From the NCBI RefSeq assembly GCF_004027225.2, contig NC_044277.2, positions 101,921,725 to 101,985,724 of the forward strand: a stretch of 64,000 nucleotides of DNA, in the 5' to 3' direction. Shown one piece after another: positions 12,901-26,600 of this stretch (position 1 is the first letter of the stretch; each line of letters begins with the position of its first letter). The notes under the pieces were generated by a model, which saw only the letters and a list, made by a program, of their open reading frames with translations, was not told where the DNA came from and did not search any database. Origin of the DNA: Strigops habroptila. Taxonomy: Eukaryota; Chordata; Aves; Psittaciformes; Psittacidae. The position numbers were made by a program, and so were the translations under genes.

Positions 12901-15520
12901 AGGAATGACTCTCCGTGTGCTGAGAGCCATTGACTGACACAAGCTGACCAGAGGAGGATGCAACGACTCCCTGCAGCTCAAGGTGATGTACCTTTGTCAG
13001 TGCAGCACAGCCATGCACCATGGCACTGCAGCGCAGGAATACTGCTCACCCTCATCCCCAGGCACCATTCCCTGTTCCAAGACATTTCCATTAATGCCAT
13101 TAATCATTAACCAGCACTGTTACCTGTCAGAGGCAGCTCTGTGCTGTTCGGTCAGCTGGTGCTCTCCCAGAGCATTGCCCTACCAAACAATTTCCACTGG
13201 TCCAAGCATGCCAGGCCAAAGAGCAAATCCGTGCTCACTTTCCAGCATCAAACCTCCCCTTGCAGGCAGCTGGGCCAAATCCTGAGGCTGGTGCTCCATC
13301 CCTCACAGCTGCCAGTCATCCCTGCCTCAGCATCATGATTAGATGGTCATCATCACGGGTTAGATGCCGTGTCTGGCTGAGACGTACTTCTCATGGGGTC
13401 TTGTGCTTCAGCAAGATATAAGCCCCAACAGGTGAGGTCCTCGCATGTCTTACAGTCCATATACATGCATATGTATTGCTTCCTCATCTTTTTTCCCATA
13501 CCCAGGAACGCAGCAGATGAGGGAGCAGTAAATTATAACCCAATCCTCCTCTATTGGATCTGTAAGTAGGTCTGTAAGAGGCACTATGTAGATTTTCATC
13601 TGGACATCACAATTTTGCAGGGCAGAAGAGTGCCTGAGCTACGTGAGGAACGTACAGTAAAATGTCACAAGCTTTGGTTGTGGGTCAAAGCAAGCTCCTC
13701 TGAAACATTCTCAGAAATTCATGCATTGCTGTGGCTGTCACAAGTCAGGACATTTAACCTCACCTAAGCAGCGATGGGTCTTTGCACTGGTGTCTTGGGC
13801 AGTTTGTGGGGGTTTTTTGCCTCCTTCCCTTGCTTTTCCAAAGCTTGAGGCCCCTGCAGTGTTATCTCATCTGCAGGGTTTGGCCCTTCCCTCTTCCTCC
13901 TGGAGCTCCATACCCAAAAGCAGGGTGGAAATACCTTTGCAACGTGTCATTTTGCAAACACATCCTTGGCAGAGCCTGTTTCCCCATGCACAATGTTAAC
14001 CTTGTCCACATGCATGTGGGGTTGTCAAGGCTGAGGCAGATGTGAGCCATTACACTGCCAAACCTTGAGTTTGCACTTCAGCAGTCTTCCTCCCAGTGGC
14101 TTCTGATTTACCCCAGCATCAACCTGTGACAATGTCTTCAGTGTCTTAGGATTGCACTGGGACACTCAGAACAGCCTCATCTGCCATCATCTAAAAAATT
14201 AAACCACATGGTCTTTGAGCTCTGGGAATAGTGAGTCCAGGCTTAGGACTAGAACATGAGTGCATCAGGTCCTGCACATGGGAAAAACAGCTGGACAGGA
14301 ACATCTTGGATAATGTTCCAGTTAAGAAAGTCAGGCTATTCTGTTTCCACCAGCACTGAGTTAAACTGCTTGGAAATAATGTTTTCTGCTCTGTAACCCT
14401 GTGGCATGACCAGAATTAGCAGGAAGCAAAAGTGCCTACAGCTCAGCCCTAAATGAGCCCATGTTTTATGACAGGCATTTTCTTTTCCTTTGGTATTGAT
14501 TGTTCTAAACTGCTTTACATATATTTCTACAGATTTGGGCTCCTTAAAAGCTCAGCACGATTATTTACTACTACTTCATTGTGGTGATGGAAAGTGGGGA
14601 AAGGCAGCTCAAACATCACCTGTGCATAAGCCTGAAATGCATTATAAACTGTGGGTATAGGAGTGACACACTTCATCCCAGAGCTCAAATTCATGTAGTC
14701 ACAACCATGGAAAGAGGCTGGTTTACATCAGTCTGTATCAGCACTGAAAAGGACCCAGGCACACAGCAGCTATTAATTAAACCCTTGATTCTGGGTATAA
14801 TGACTTCATCTGGGGGAAAAGGGAACTGAAGGACAATGGAGTTTAGTGCTTATCCTCTTAGATGTCTTCACCCCATCTTCTAAATGTCTCCCACCAGAGC
14901 TGCTGGTGTATGACTCACACCACTGGGCCAGTAGTGGGCTTTGGGTTGACCCCAAAGATAAAAGCAGACCCTATTGTGGGTTCCCATCTTCTGTGGACTG
15001 GAGGAAGACATAACATGTTTCCTCTGTTCCCTACAACAGAGGAAGACACTCAGCATGAAGAAATTAAAAGAAGAAATGAAAAGAAGGAAAACTGAAAGGT
15101 GAAGGCTGCTATGGGTTTTACGAGTTGTAGCCTGCTGACACTGAGGGGTAAATTGCTTGCTAAGAGTTTCATCCATTTTCATCTAAACTAAGATCTATGA
15201 AGTGTTCTTCAGATATGGGCACACCCAGGCTGAAGGAGCAGGTTCAACCCACACCCTGATTTGCAGCTATCTGTGATTAGTGGTACACTGGTCTTTAGCT
15301 ATGGCACAGGTATTTTGGGTGCTCTTCCTATTACAGGTCCTTTAGGTCTAAGGGTGGTCAGTGGCCACGATCTGTGGAAACTGTTGGTTTAAACCTCTTC
15401 CGACACCTGCTTTAGCTGATGAGCTGATCCATATCTATTTTCAGTTTGTGTGGGTTAGTCTGAAAAATCAAGGAAATGGCAAGAGAAGCGTGATGTGTAG
15501 GAAAGGGAGGATTTGGATGG
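6905..15520. other. Unannotated DNA upstream of VILL
   Basis: No exon, RNA gene or clear transposon was recognised. A (TGGC)n run of about 18 bp lies near 9589-9606. A possible HNF1-like palindrome lies at 13099-13111 and is listed separately. Short open frames are not conserved-looking. Confidence 0.4.
13099..13111. promoter_or_regulatory. Possible HNF1-type binding site
   Basis: The sequence ATTAATCATTAAC matches the HNF1 palindrome GTTAATNATTAAC at 12 of 13 positions. Villin-family genes are epithelial, so such a site upstream of VILL would be plausible. A single match in 28 kb of AT-rich DNA is weak evidence, and nothing shows that it acts on VILL. Confidence 0.2.
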
Positions 15521-15612
15521 TTCCCAGTCCAGAGAGGTCATGTAGTCTCTGTCCTTGGAGATATTTAAAACACATCTGGATGCAGTCCTAGGTCCCCCAA
15601 TAGCAGAGCTGC
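15521..15612 (+). mobile_element. CR1 LINE fragment
   Basis: The blocks 'agagaggtcatgtagtctct', 'gtccttggagatatttaaaa' and 'catctggatgcagtcctagg' correspond to the CR1 segment just upstream of its 3' terminus. The terminal 'ttggactagatgatct' block is not visible, so the copy is truncated at both ends or strongly decayed. Confidence 0.75.
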
Positions 15613-17548
15613 TGGCTGATGACAGAGGGAAACAGTGCCTCACCCCTCTCCAGAGAAGGATGTTCCCTCCACCACAGCAAGCAGCACCATGCAGGTGCCA
15701 GGCAGGAGCAGATGGGAATGAGAGGAGATCGTTTATCTTCGGGTCATCCACAGCCCCACAGTGGCACCAGAGCAGCTTTTGGAGAGGGTGGCTGCATATT
15801 ACAGATGCTTTTTTCTTAACAAAGAGCTATAATATCACAACAAATATCCACAGACACAGCTTTCTGCCTCAGAAGGTGGATACAACAAACACTGCCAGCT
15901 TTGCTTGGGTTTATCATTACTTTTCTCCTGGGAGGGCAGGCTGGTTGCATGCTCCAATGCTCTGTTACGTCCCAGTTTCAGCCAGTAATCTTGATGGCAA
16001 TCCTGACCCCTGCTCCCCCTCACCCTGGGTTGCAAGAGCCCCAGGGCTCCAGCCTGCAAGGACAGGCAGACGTAGCTCCCTGTGCGCAGAAGCAGGTTTT
16101 CCCCTCGGACCAGCCGCGCCAAAACTCAGGACAGTTGGAGTCGGGGACTGGAGTCAGTCTTGGGCCCAAACATTAACGTGGCACTGAGCAGCACCACACC
16201 TTGCTTTGTCCAGCAGAGACAGAGAAAAGGGGGGTGAAAATCCTCCCCTGCCCTTTCAAATCTGGACAAATCAGGTTTCTAATTAAAGCAGCACTTAATC
16301 ATTACTGCTCTGTGAACGCAGAGTTGGTTGAAACTCTCTCATACCAGCTGCTTCTTCGTCCTTCCGTGAGCCTGGGAATGGGTGGGATCTCCGAGTAGGA
16401 GTGTCTCTGTGGTTAAGTAGAGGATTGAATTACCGAACACTGCTGTTCCCGAGCTGACAAGGTAGCAGAACAGCAAACAAAAGTGCCTTGAAACTAGCTC
16501 ACCAAAGAGGAGAGAAGGCGCTGGGTTTGGCAGAGAAGGGAGACCTGCGAGGACACTGTGCACTTTCCAGCAAGGTAAGTACGTTTCCTGCACCCCTCTG
16601 AAGTTTTATTTCTAAAGGCCAGAACTGTTGAATGACTTCTGTGCGACAGTAAGAAACAACAACAAATAATTAATAGATTTAATATGTTTTAAAAAATTTC
16701 TCAGCTGGTGTAAGCCAGGATGCCTTTACTGAAAGCAATGAGCCCATCCTGATTTGCACTGTCTGGGCTTGGAACACGCAGCTATCTCAGCTCATGAGAA
16801 TCCGTCCGGCTACATATCAGCTCTGAGGACACATGCTTTTCATTTAGCAATCTGCACAGGCTGGTCTTGATTTCACACAATGAGCAATTAATGGTGTTTT
16901 GTTTTGGCCTGGTTTGTTTTATGCTTTGCTGCCATGGGGATTAGCTTAAAGCTCGCCTGTTTTTGCAACTCATTACGGGTCCAGACAGCAACACAAAGTC
17001 ATTGGAAGTTCTCATCGATAGCTCTTGTGTCATCTAATCGATAGATCTGCTAATGGCTGAACTGCTGGGCTGTTTTGCTCTATAGGTACAAAGTGTTTTC
17101 TCATCCTGTTCATTTGAGATGCAAATTGCTCTGAGGTAAAATTGAGTTGTAATAGAGTTGAGCTGCAGGCTTATTGCCAATATTTTTCTTAGGCGTGCCG
17201 AAAAATACTTAACACAAAGGAGAACCGATATGAATTAGCATCTGTGGGAGGTTCACACTTATTCAGGGCTACCCTAGCACAGTTGTAAACAAATGTCGCA
17301 ACAGATGAAGCAAACTGGCCCCACTAGAGCAGCACTGAGAGGGTGAATCATCCAGGTGCACTTTACACACTGCCGCTAAATGGGCAGATTAGAGCCTGAG
17401 AAATAGAGATTAGACAATTGCAGAGCATCAGCCTACTTCTTCTTTACCATTCCCTGCTGGCTAGAAGCAAATGTTAGGATGGGCACTAGCCAGCGCAGTG
17501 CACATCAGGAAAGCCCTGACTGTCTTCCCCCACCTTCCAGGTGAGCCT

Positions 17549-17571
17549 CCCCTCCTCCTCCTCCTCCTCCC
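17549..17571 (+). repeat. (CTC)n microsatellite
   Basis: About seven tandem CTC units on the + strand, directly readable. No gene association is evident. Confidence 0.9.
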
Positions 17572-20500
17572 TGCACAAACAGGCTGCCCTTTTCCTCCTC
17601 CGCCTCCCTTCCCACTGGCAGACATGTAGGTCTCATGACATTATTTCCTAGCAGAACTTTGTGGCAACAGTTGCCAAGGTCACCCAGCTGGGAGCAAAGG
17701 TTTTGTGCCCTGGCCGCAAACAGTGTCACTCTGGTCTCCTGCCTTCCTCTGTATCTGGGGGCTCCTGGTTAGGCTGAGACAATAAATCCCTGCTCTTGCA
17801 TAGCCAGGGATGCCGAAGATGTCTCATGGTGTCTCCTGATCTTTTCCATGGAGCTGTGTGAGTGTTTTATGGACTTTAAGCATGGAGGGTGTTACCTTTT
17901 CAGCTATGGATTCCCTGGGGAGGTGTGGGACATGTGGCATGGAGGAGATGTCCCCAAGGACCCTGTGACTTCGGGCTGGATCTGTCCTGCAGCCTGGGCC
18001 TGCAGCACCACCCGTGCTCCTGTCATTTGTCCCCAGCCGAGGAGGAGGCCGGCTCAGACACTGCCCTGTGGTTGGGAGGTGCTGGGGCTCTGCTCTGTGC
18101 CAGGCACATCCTGCTGGACCAAATGCCTTCCCTCTTAACAGAGCTGAATGCGTGATAGCCCACTGCGAAACAGAGTCCTGTGCAGTGAAGGGGAGCTCTG
18201 GGCACAGTGAAAGCCTTTGGGCTACCTTTGGGCTGCCTGGCCCAGCAGCATTTTAGCCACCCCTGGGGAACATATGGGCCATCACCCCTCCTCCTCAAGT
18301 TCCCTCTTTCATCACAGGGAATGGGCTCTTTCGCAGCCTGCTAAAACTTGCTCTGGACTTACACAAAGCCACAGATTGGGCTATGTGTGAAATGTCCAAC
18401 TGCACAAGGAAGGACTCCAGTGTGGACACACCGCACCCAAAATATCTCTGCTCCAGCTCTTTGTTTATTCACATATCTTCTTCAGTTTCTGTTGGCCTTC
18501 AGAGAAACAGATTGAACAGTCACCAGGGGATACACGCTCCTACAACTCATTAAAACCTCTCCTTTCATGCTCCCCCCTCCACATAATACAACCCTGGAAA
18601 TGGGCCTAATTGTGATTTATCCTGGATGAGTATACATTTCCACTGTATTTCCACCCATTCTGGGTGTAAAAGGAATGCAGAAAGGGGTGCAAATGCACGA
18701 AGTCTTTGGCACCCCTCAGTCTGAAAAGTTCTGTGAGATGTAATCTTAATTTCCAACATTGGGTGATGTGTATTTGACTCAGTTGCCTTGATTTCTAAGG
18801 ACCTCTGTTTGAAACAGAAATCCTACCATTTGTTATCCGTCTTTATCTGGGCCTATTCATGCTTATCTGAGGCAGTGCTGGGTAGAGTAACACTGAAACT
18901 TGTTATTACCTTATATCCACGTCAAAGACATGAGACATAGGGGGTGCTAAATTGCATGGTTGAGCTCCATCCTGGGCAGTTCCTGTGGAATTTGCTATTC
19001 AGAGCAGCTGACCTCTCCTACCTAAAAATGTCCTGTTGCTGTGCCCTTGGGTGAAAGAATAGGTTTCTGTCTGGCTCTTTATTTAAAACTGTTCTTACAA
19101 GAACAGCTGAACAAGGTAAGGAACAGGCAGCACTAGAAATGATATTCTTTTTTTGGGTGATAGAGACTATTTAGATACCTACCTTCACTTTGGGAGTGTG
19201 CTAGAGCCTGAATTACTATACTTTGTTGCTCTCTACGAAATAGCTGTCTGGGTCTGAGCAAATCCCACACACCCCAGGCTTTCAGATGCCTGGTTCCCTT
19301 CCCTGTGCTCAGACAGACCTCGCTTTGGCAGCTCTGGGTGCAAAAGGCAGTCCCGGATGAATGACTCTTTCTAAAGATGTTTGCAGTATTTGCAGGGATG
19401 TTTTATTCATTTAGCTTTGTGCAGTTAATGTGTCACTTTCGCAAAGCTGGTCTTCATTTCTGCCAAGAGGGGAGTTCACACTCTTCCCACGTTCATATGC
19501 TCTGTCCTGCCTGGTCTGGGTTTCACTTTTTAAGCCAAGAGAGTGCCAGACGCACAGGCGCATGGGCTTGGGCTTTGCTCCTTGCTGTGCCATGTCAGGG
19601 GAGAGCTCAGGCATGCAGGAGCCCCAGAGCTGGGCAGCGCAGGGTTTAGCTCAGAAAATCATGCACCAACACCATACATCATACAGCACATAATACCACA
19701 GGGGCAAAGTTATGCCTTCTTATTGCCCTGTGTCCTTCTGCCCTCATTCCCAGTAATCCACCCTATCTCCATGTGCCCCATTGTCTCCCTGGACCTCTTC
19801 TCTACCTCACCAAAAGCCAGCTTGGGAAGGAGACACAATCACAGGGTTTGTCGAGGGTGGGATGGTGCCCCTCAAGGAGCAATTGCTTAAAATGAGGAGG
19901 TGCAGGTAGAGACTGAGTGGCACCCACAAAGTCAGAGGAGGACCAAGAGTGACCTCACAGCAGCCCACCTGGATTGGAAGGGCTGGATGACACAGTGATA
20001 AACATATATGTGGTGTCAAACTCAAGCCTAGAGAATAACACTGGTATGAGTGAATGCTACCAAAAATCTGTGTGTTGCTGGTGTTCCATTGAGAGAAGAT
20101 CCTGTGAAGGTAACTTATACCTTGGCTCAGCACCCCATCCCAGTGGAAGCCTGGGTTGGATTGGTTGGTACCTACCTGTTTTGACACAAGTTAGGTGTCT
20201 TTCACCAGTGTGTCAACCAACATACACAAAGGGCGAGCTTTACTTTGCAGCTCAAGAAGCAATCCTTCCCCCTGAATAAGTCCATTACATCTCATTGGGC
20301 TAGCAATGGAAATGTAGTCACCTACGGAGCACTATGCTTCAGCCCAGGTCATTTCATTTGCAATTCGAAATGTAAACCTGTTTTTTTGCAGAAGTCCTGG
20401 GTTTCTCTTCTCACATTTGATGTAGTGCTTGCATATCTGCACTGGAGCAAAACTGGAACAGTCCTTTGGATAGTTAATATTAAGCTTGCCACTTCCCCCT

Positions 20501-20655
20501 GGGAATCCAATGTTCTTGGAAGCAGTTCTCCAGCTGGTCTGAGCGGAGCCAGACCAGCACCCCTGCTCTATCACCATCAAACAAAGGTCTTGATAGCAAG
20601 GGCTTATTCAACTGCACTAGTTAAGCTGCACCATGGAAAACCTTCTCTTTATCTT

Positions 20656-20692
20656 GCACACACACATGCATGTGCATATACGCATGCATGCA
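20656..20692 (+). repeat. CA / ATGCA microsatellite
   Basis: A short run of CA repeats passes into alternating ATGCA and GTGCATA units. It is imperfect and about 37 bp long. Confidence 0.85.
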
Positions 20693-23600
20693 CTTGAATA
20701 GAAAACTGTCATATGCAGCACCAAAATCATAACTTTTAGACTTGGCCAGGTGGGTACCGATACTTGGGTTTAACTGTGGGTTTATTTATGGTATTTGGTT
20801 TGGTTCATGCTGGCAGATCTGGCAAGCAGAGTCTCAGGGCACAGTGGATGGGACTGAGCTCCCACTTTTAGAGAGGTGAAGGGCATCGTGGCAAACAGGG
20901 ATCTCCGTCCAGGGCTTTCCCCATAAGCAAAGGGAACAATAAGTCTCTCCTGACCAAGATTCACTGGATCTGCCCTAGGCCCAATGTCAAGATGAGGGGA
21001 ACCACCCAGGGAGAGTCCTCTTCAGATTTAAGCACCTAAAATTAAGACATGAAATGAGGATGGGTGAATCTCACCCTCTAACCCCCTCTCGTAGCCTTCC
21101 TCCAGGCTCTTTTAACCCTGCATAGGAAGTGGTGGCCTTTCCTCAGTTTCAGCTGGGGAAATGCCTTCTTTTCAGAGTTTCTCTTCAACACCCTTCCCAT
21201 AAGCTTCTGAAGTGCAGGTGCTCCCCAGGGCTCAGGAAGGTTTTTCACAAGTGACCAACCACACATGCTCTCCTCCCTGATGTCTCAGCCCTGGTTTTAC
21301 TTAATTGCAGTCGGTAGGTTAAATAATGCTCCATTAAAATGCTGATGTGGGAGAGGATTGTAAGTTTTTTCTTGGAGGTGGTGAGTAATTAGTAGTTTGT
21401 GAGAACATTTCTAATCTGAACCACTTTTCTGGAAACCAGGAAGAGGGATTTAAAATGGCTTCAGCTTTGTTTTCCTTCTGCGTGCGCCTCCTGCCCTCAC
21501 TGTGCCACGAAGCCCTGCCTTTGGATGCAGTGCTGGTCCTGAGCCAGTGATCTCTCCCTTTCACCAGGGGAGAAGGAGCTGAAAGAAAGGAGAGATTTGT
21601 TCATAATGAATTGGCAAGCTACATGCTCGCCTTTCCCTGGGGATGGCTCTGTAGCATTACTGACTCAATAACCTCATGAAAAGGAGCTGGAGGTGGAATG
21701 GATACCCCTGAAGTAGGTGTATGCCAAGCTACATTTTATTATTTGAGAATAATACACCTGGCACCATACCAGGGGCAATGCTGCTGCAAGGCACTTGCAC
21801 GCAGAATGCTTTTAACAGGTTCTTGTAGAACCGTTTTTTTTCTCAGGGATCTTCAGAGAGAGGTGGGTTTGCATGGGAAGAGTTTGTTCTCAGTCGCTGG
21901 GACTGATCTCAGGGCGAAGTTACTGCAGTTCAGACTCTGATGCTGCTTCTGAAAGCTTTGAGTCTAATAGGGCTGCCCTCACCCTGCGGAGATGCTACCT
22001 GCCTGGGAGAGCCTGCTGCTTTCAAAGGCATCCTGGGGAACAAGGACTTCCTGGGAAAGCAGTCACTCAAGAGCTGCGTGGGTGCTCCGACCTTCTCTAT
22101 AGGACACCAAGGCAAGGGCTGCCAGCCTCCACGTTCAGCCAATTTGCTGTCCCTTTTCCAGCGCCTGTCACTGCTGAGTGCTGGGCTCTGCATCCAGAGT
22201 GATGAATGTGGAAACTCAGACTGCATGACTTGGGAGTTGTGGCTGGTGGTAAGGCTTTCCAATCCAATTCGTCAGTACATTGTTCTTACATTGTTGAGAA
22301 GTTTGCTGGGGCAATACAGCTCTGCTGTTCCCAGGACAAATAGTCAGTTGTTAAAATTTTAGAGGGAGAATTCAGAAATAGCAGCAGTTTGGGAAAAATC
22401 CGCTCCTACAAATCAGTTTCACAAGACCATCTGCTTGAAGATCAGACTGCTGGAAAGCTACCAGCAGTGAGACAGATAGAGAGGACAAAGGAGGTCATAA
22501 AGAGAGGTGTGGAGAGATGAGCAAGATTTTCTGGATGGAGTGAGCTGCTGAGCTAGAATTTATGGCAGGTGGAAATGAGGCAGCTGCAGGGACTAGTCAA
22601 AATCAGAGGATATAAATCATGAGTTGCCTGCCCTTTTAAATCAGATGTCCTCTGGAGAATCTGAAGAGACAGATGAGATACAGATTGAGGGCTGTTGCAA
22701 GTGGGAAGGTGGCTATATCACTGTAACCTCATATTTCCTTTTGCTTATGACTTTTAAATAAGGATCGGTGGTAGGATGGGAGAATTAGTGCAAAGCCCAT
22801 CTGCATGTGGCTCACAAGGGGCTGACAGGTAAAGGCTTACAGCACTAGTGGGTTTCTGGGTAAGACTATGTATAAGCTACTAAGCCAGAGATGCCAGAAA
22901 TGGAAAGGGGGTGAAAGCACAGGTTATAAGAAGACACACTAAGCTGAAGGTCTGCTTCTTGGTAACGCCTGGGAGAGTGATTGAAGATGGGGTAAATTTC
23001 CAGGGTTCAAGAGACACAGCAGCTGGGTGCTGGGGAGACTTGGTCAGCTTTTGTCTGGCAGGACAAAATGGTTATTGCTCTTGCAGAACCTGAAAACTGG
23101 CTAGGTGGATCCAGATTTCTGCATACTTTGAGCTTACTGAGGGGGGAATTCAAACCTCTCCTGAAGTATAGAGCACTTCCAGTTTGAGAGGCCATTAACA
23201 TAAAATCAACTCAATGGCTCTCCACTTCATCCCAGGCTCTTAAATCTTCACTCACATTAACCCTGAACAGACTTTAGCATCTCAGTCTTCAGCATCCCAG
23301 ACTTTGCCTCATCAGCAAAGAACAGAAAAGACCAGTCACCTGTGATGGAGGTAGCTGCTTGGACAAGATGTTTTTTGGTGATCCCTGTCAGCCATTCATG
23401 GAAAAAAGGAAAACCTGCCCATCTGAACCCAGTGAAGTCCTTTCTTACTTCCAGAACCATTAATCCTGAGAAGGTGAGCAAGAAGCTTCTTCACAATCTT
23501 AGTTCATCCTGTCCAATACTCCATCTCAAGTTTTGATCCACCTCTACTGAAGAGAAGACTAAAAAATCCCTTCAACCCCATTCATGATCCACTCAGATGA

Positions 23601-26600
23601 TTTGGTAGCATGGACAGAGGATCTTTTCTGACTGATGGAGGTGGCTGAAGCATGAGGGTCAATCCATTTTATTGCCCTAATGCCAAACTGATGGGAAGGC
23701 ACAGCTTGCTGAAAGTGCAACACCTGAACCAGGGCTCACAGACCCCGAGGAGTAGAGCCCAGAAAACATATCCCAGCCATTTAGCTGTCTCATTTCAAAG
23801 GCATTAAGTAAAGACGAGCCTGCCAGCTTTCCTAATAAGCTGTTCCAATATTTAATTGCCCACCGTGATCAGAAATAGCATCTTATTTCAAGGCCTGTTT
23901 TACATAATTTTAGCTGCCAGGCAACAGCTCTTTCCAAGAAGGCTGAAGTGCTCTCCATGGTCAGCCGGGCATGTCTGTGCAACCCTCTCCTTGGCACACT
24001 GGCCACACTGAGCTCCTGAATCGTGCGAGACTTAGAGGAGGGTGAGCTGAGCTGTACTTTGTCCTCTTTTGCCATCCCCCAAAACACATATCCCGTTCCC
24101 TGCCACATCACCATGTCGCAGAACATCCAACATGGGTAGTGCGATTCAGCTTCTCTGATTGCAACCCTTCCTGTGGCTGTGCAAGAGGATAGGAGCTGTC
24201 ACCAACACACACCTACGCATATGGACACGCATGTCACAGGTGCTCTTACCTTTTGCCTTCCAGACAAAAAATTGGAGAAGGATATTACGTGAGTGTGTGG
24301 CAACATGAGAAAGAAGACGAGCCCCATTGCTGGATCCCCCTACCTATCATTTTCATGTGAGATAAAAGCCACTTTTTCTCCTCCTGCAGCAGGAAAATTA
24401 GACAGCTTATATTGGTTGAGTACCGTGCTTCTGGACAGTCACTCACCAGGCACATTCACTGTTCAAAGCAATGGTCCCAAGCTGTAGCTGATGAGCCACA
24501 CAAGGAAACTCAGCACTGAATTTCATTCCTCTGGGCAAAACAAGAGTTAACTGCTGTCCTCTCTGCAAACAAAAAATGGCACCTACTTGGGCCCAGATGC
24601 TCAACTATAATGGAGACAATGAAAGCAATTCAACAGCCCTGGTTTACCTCATCTAATGCCAGTCCAAGTATTCCCAATAATTAGGCCTTTCAGCCTGGAA
24701 AGGCTGGAGCCACAGCTGCTTCCTATTTTCCTGAAGCTGTACAGACCATTAGTCATTTCACTGGGGTTTTTTTATTACCATAACTACAGCCTAGTAAGTA
24801 TGCCGCCAAAACCCAGACAAGCCAAATCAGGCTTAATTCAGAACGTACTTCAGGAGTTTGAAATGATCTCCTATCCTCCTTCTGAGTCCTTATTTTCCTT
24901 CCCCACCCAAACAGCCTGAGTCTGCCTGAAGAAATGTCCTGCTAAGTCTGCTTTCCCAACACATACCAGGTTGACCAGAATGAAGTAGTGATTGCTGGCA
25001 CTTCCATCCCGACTATTATTCATTAACCAATCTTGGGAGTGACCTTGACACTTAATTAGTCATCTAGTCCTTCCTGAAGGCAAAGCTTTTCCCCACACTG
25101 TGCTGGCTGGAGAGGAGTTGGGGATCATATTTAGCAAGCAAGACTGTTGCTGTGATTTTGGCAGTGTGTGAAGAGGAGCAGGTGTAATAAATACCCATCT
25201 GCCTTCACCCGCCAGCTTTGTTACCAACATCATGTTAGGGAAGGCTTTGCTTTTTACCCTGGATTCTCCAGGTTGTCCCGGCTGTGACATCCAGCCAAGA
25301 CACCAGCCACTGACATTTGGTTTTCAGGTCCTCTGGAATAACAACAGCAAGTTTTGCTCTTTGTATTTTAATTTATAGCATCTTAACCAAGTGGTGATAA
25401 CCCAGCAGAACATCTTCAAGCCAGAAGTTGCCTTTGCTATGCAGTGGCCACCTCTCAGCGGCGTTCATTGTGTGAACTTGTCTCCTCTTTCCATGGTGCA
25501 AGAGTCCTTGGAACTGATGGAGATGGGGTAGCTGGCCCTGGAGGTGGAAATCAGATAGTTGCATGTTACTAATCTGGAGGCAAAGAGGTAAACTACAGCT
25601 GCTTTAGTGCTTCTCTCCCACTTTGCAGGTAAAGCCGTGTTTGTGTACAAGGAAGCAAATGTCCATTCCTGGAACTAGTGTCTTTTCCCCCAGTGAATTC
25701 CTCAGAGTCAGATGACTTCTGCTTCTTGCCAATTTGTATTTCACCTAGTGCTGGGCAAAACTGGTTAGGCTGAGATAGATAGAAACTGACCCAAACACTG
25801 CTGTTGAAAACCCACAGTGAACCCAAGCCTTAAAACATCCATTTTCTTCTTTTGAAATTAGAAAAGTTTCTGCTCTTCCTGATTTCAGCACAGATGAGAG
25901 GTTTTCACTCCATAAATATTGGATTTTTGTGTCTGGACAGAAGTTGAATTATGGGATCATCTGATTAAAAACCCACATTGAATCATTAATGAAATGAGCT
26001 GTCTGATTATATAAGTCATATTCCTATTATTTCTAACTTGGCCACTAGCTGAAAGAAGCTGGAAAGTCCAAAGAAAACAGCCAGCCTTGTCTATGCTTGT
26101 CACTGCCCCAGCTTAATGACTAAGGAGGAAGGGAGGGACAGCATTTCCCAGAAAAGTGGGGAGCAGCACTATTGGGTAGGTTTCAGGTGGAGAAAGGAGC
26201 CCCAGGAGCAGAGGAAGTGCACCTAAGATCCCTGTTTTGAGTCAAAGAGGTGGGAATTGATAGGGCATTGCTGTCTTTTGGAGGGTTTTGTACAGCATGG
26301 CTGTCTGCGCTCAGAGGAATCTCAGCATCCTTTGGGTTAATTTTTCCAATGGGAGAGGCTGGGATGCTGGATGAAGCAGGGAAGCAGCTGTATCTTGCAG
26401 CTGGCCAGCTGCCGGTTTCCTGCGCTAATAGCAAGCGAGCAAAATGCCTGCTGCTTTCCACAGGGAGCAGTGTCAGGTTTGCGAAAAAACTTCCCTCGCA
26501 TATAAACATCTTTACTGGCTTTGTTTTCATGTTGTTCCTGTTTTGATGCTGGAAGGGAAAACCCTAGATAAATTAAAAATATAGCTGAGGGTAGGAGGCT

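Noticed and set aside
15555-16187. 210-codon plus-strand open frame
   Set aside because: It starts in a CR1 fragment and then runs through non-repetitive DNA without domain, splice support or coding-like composition.
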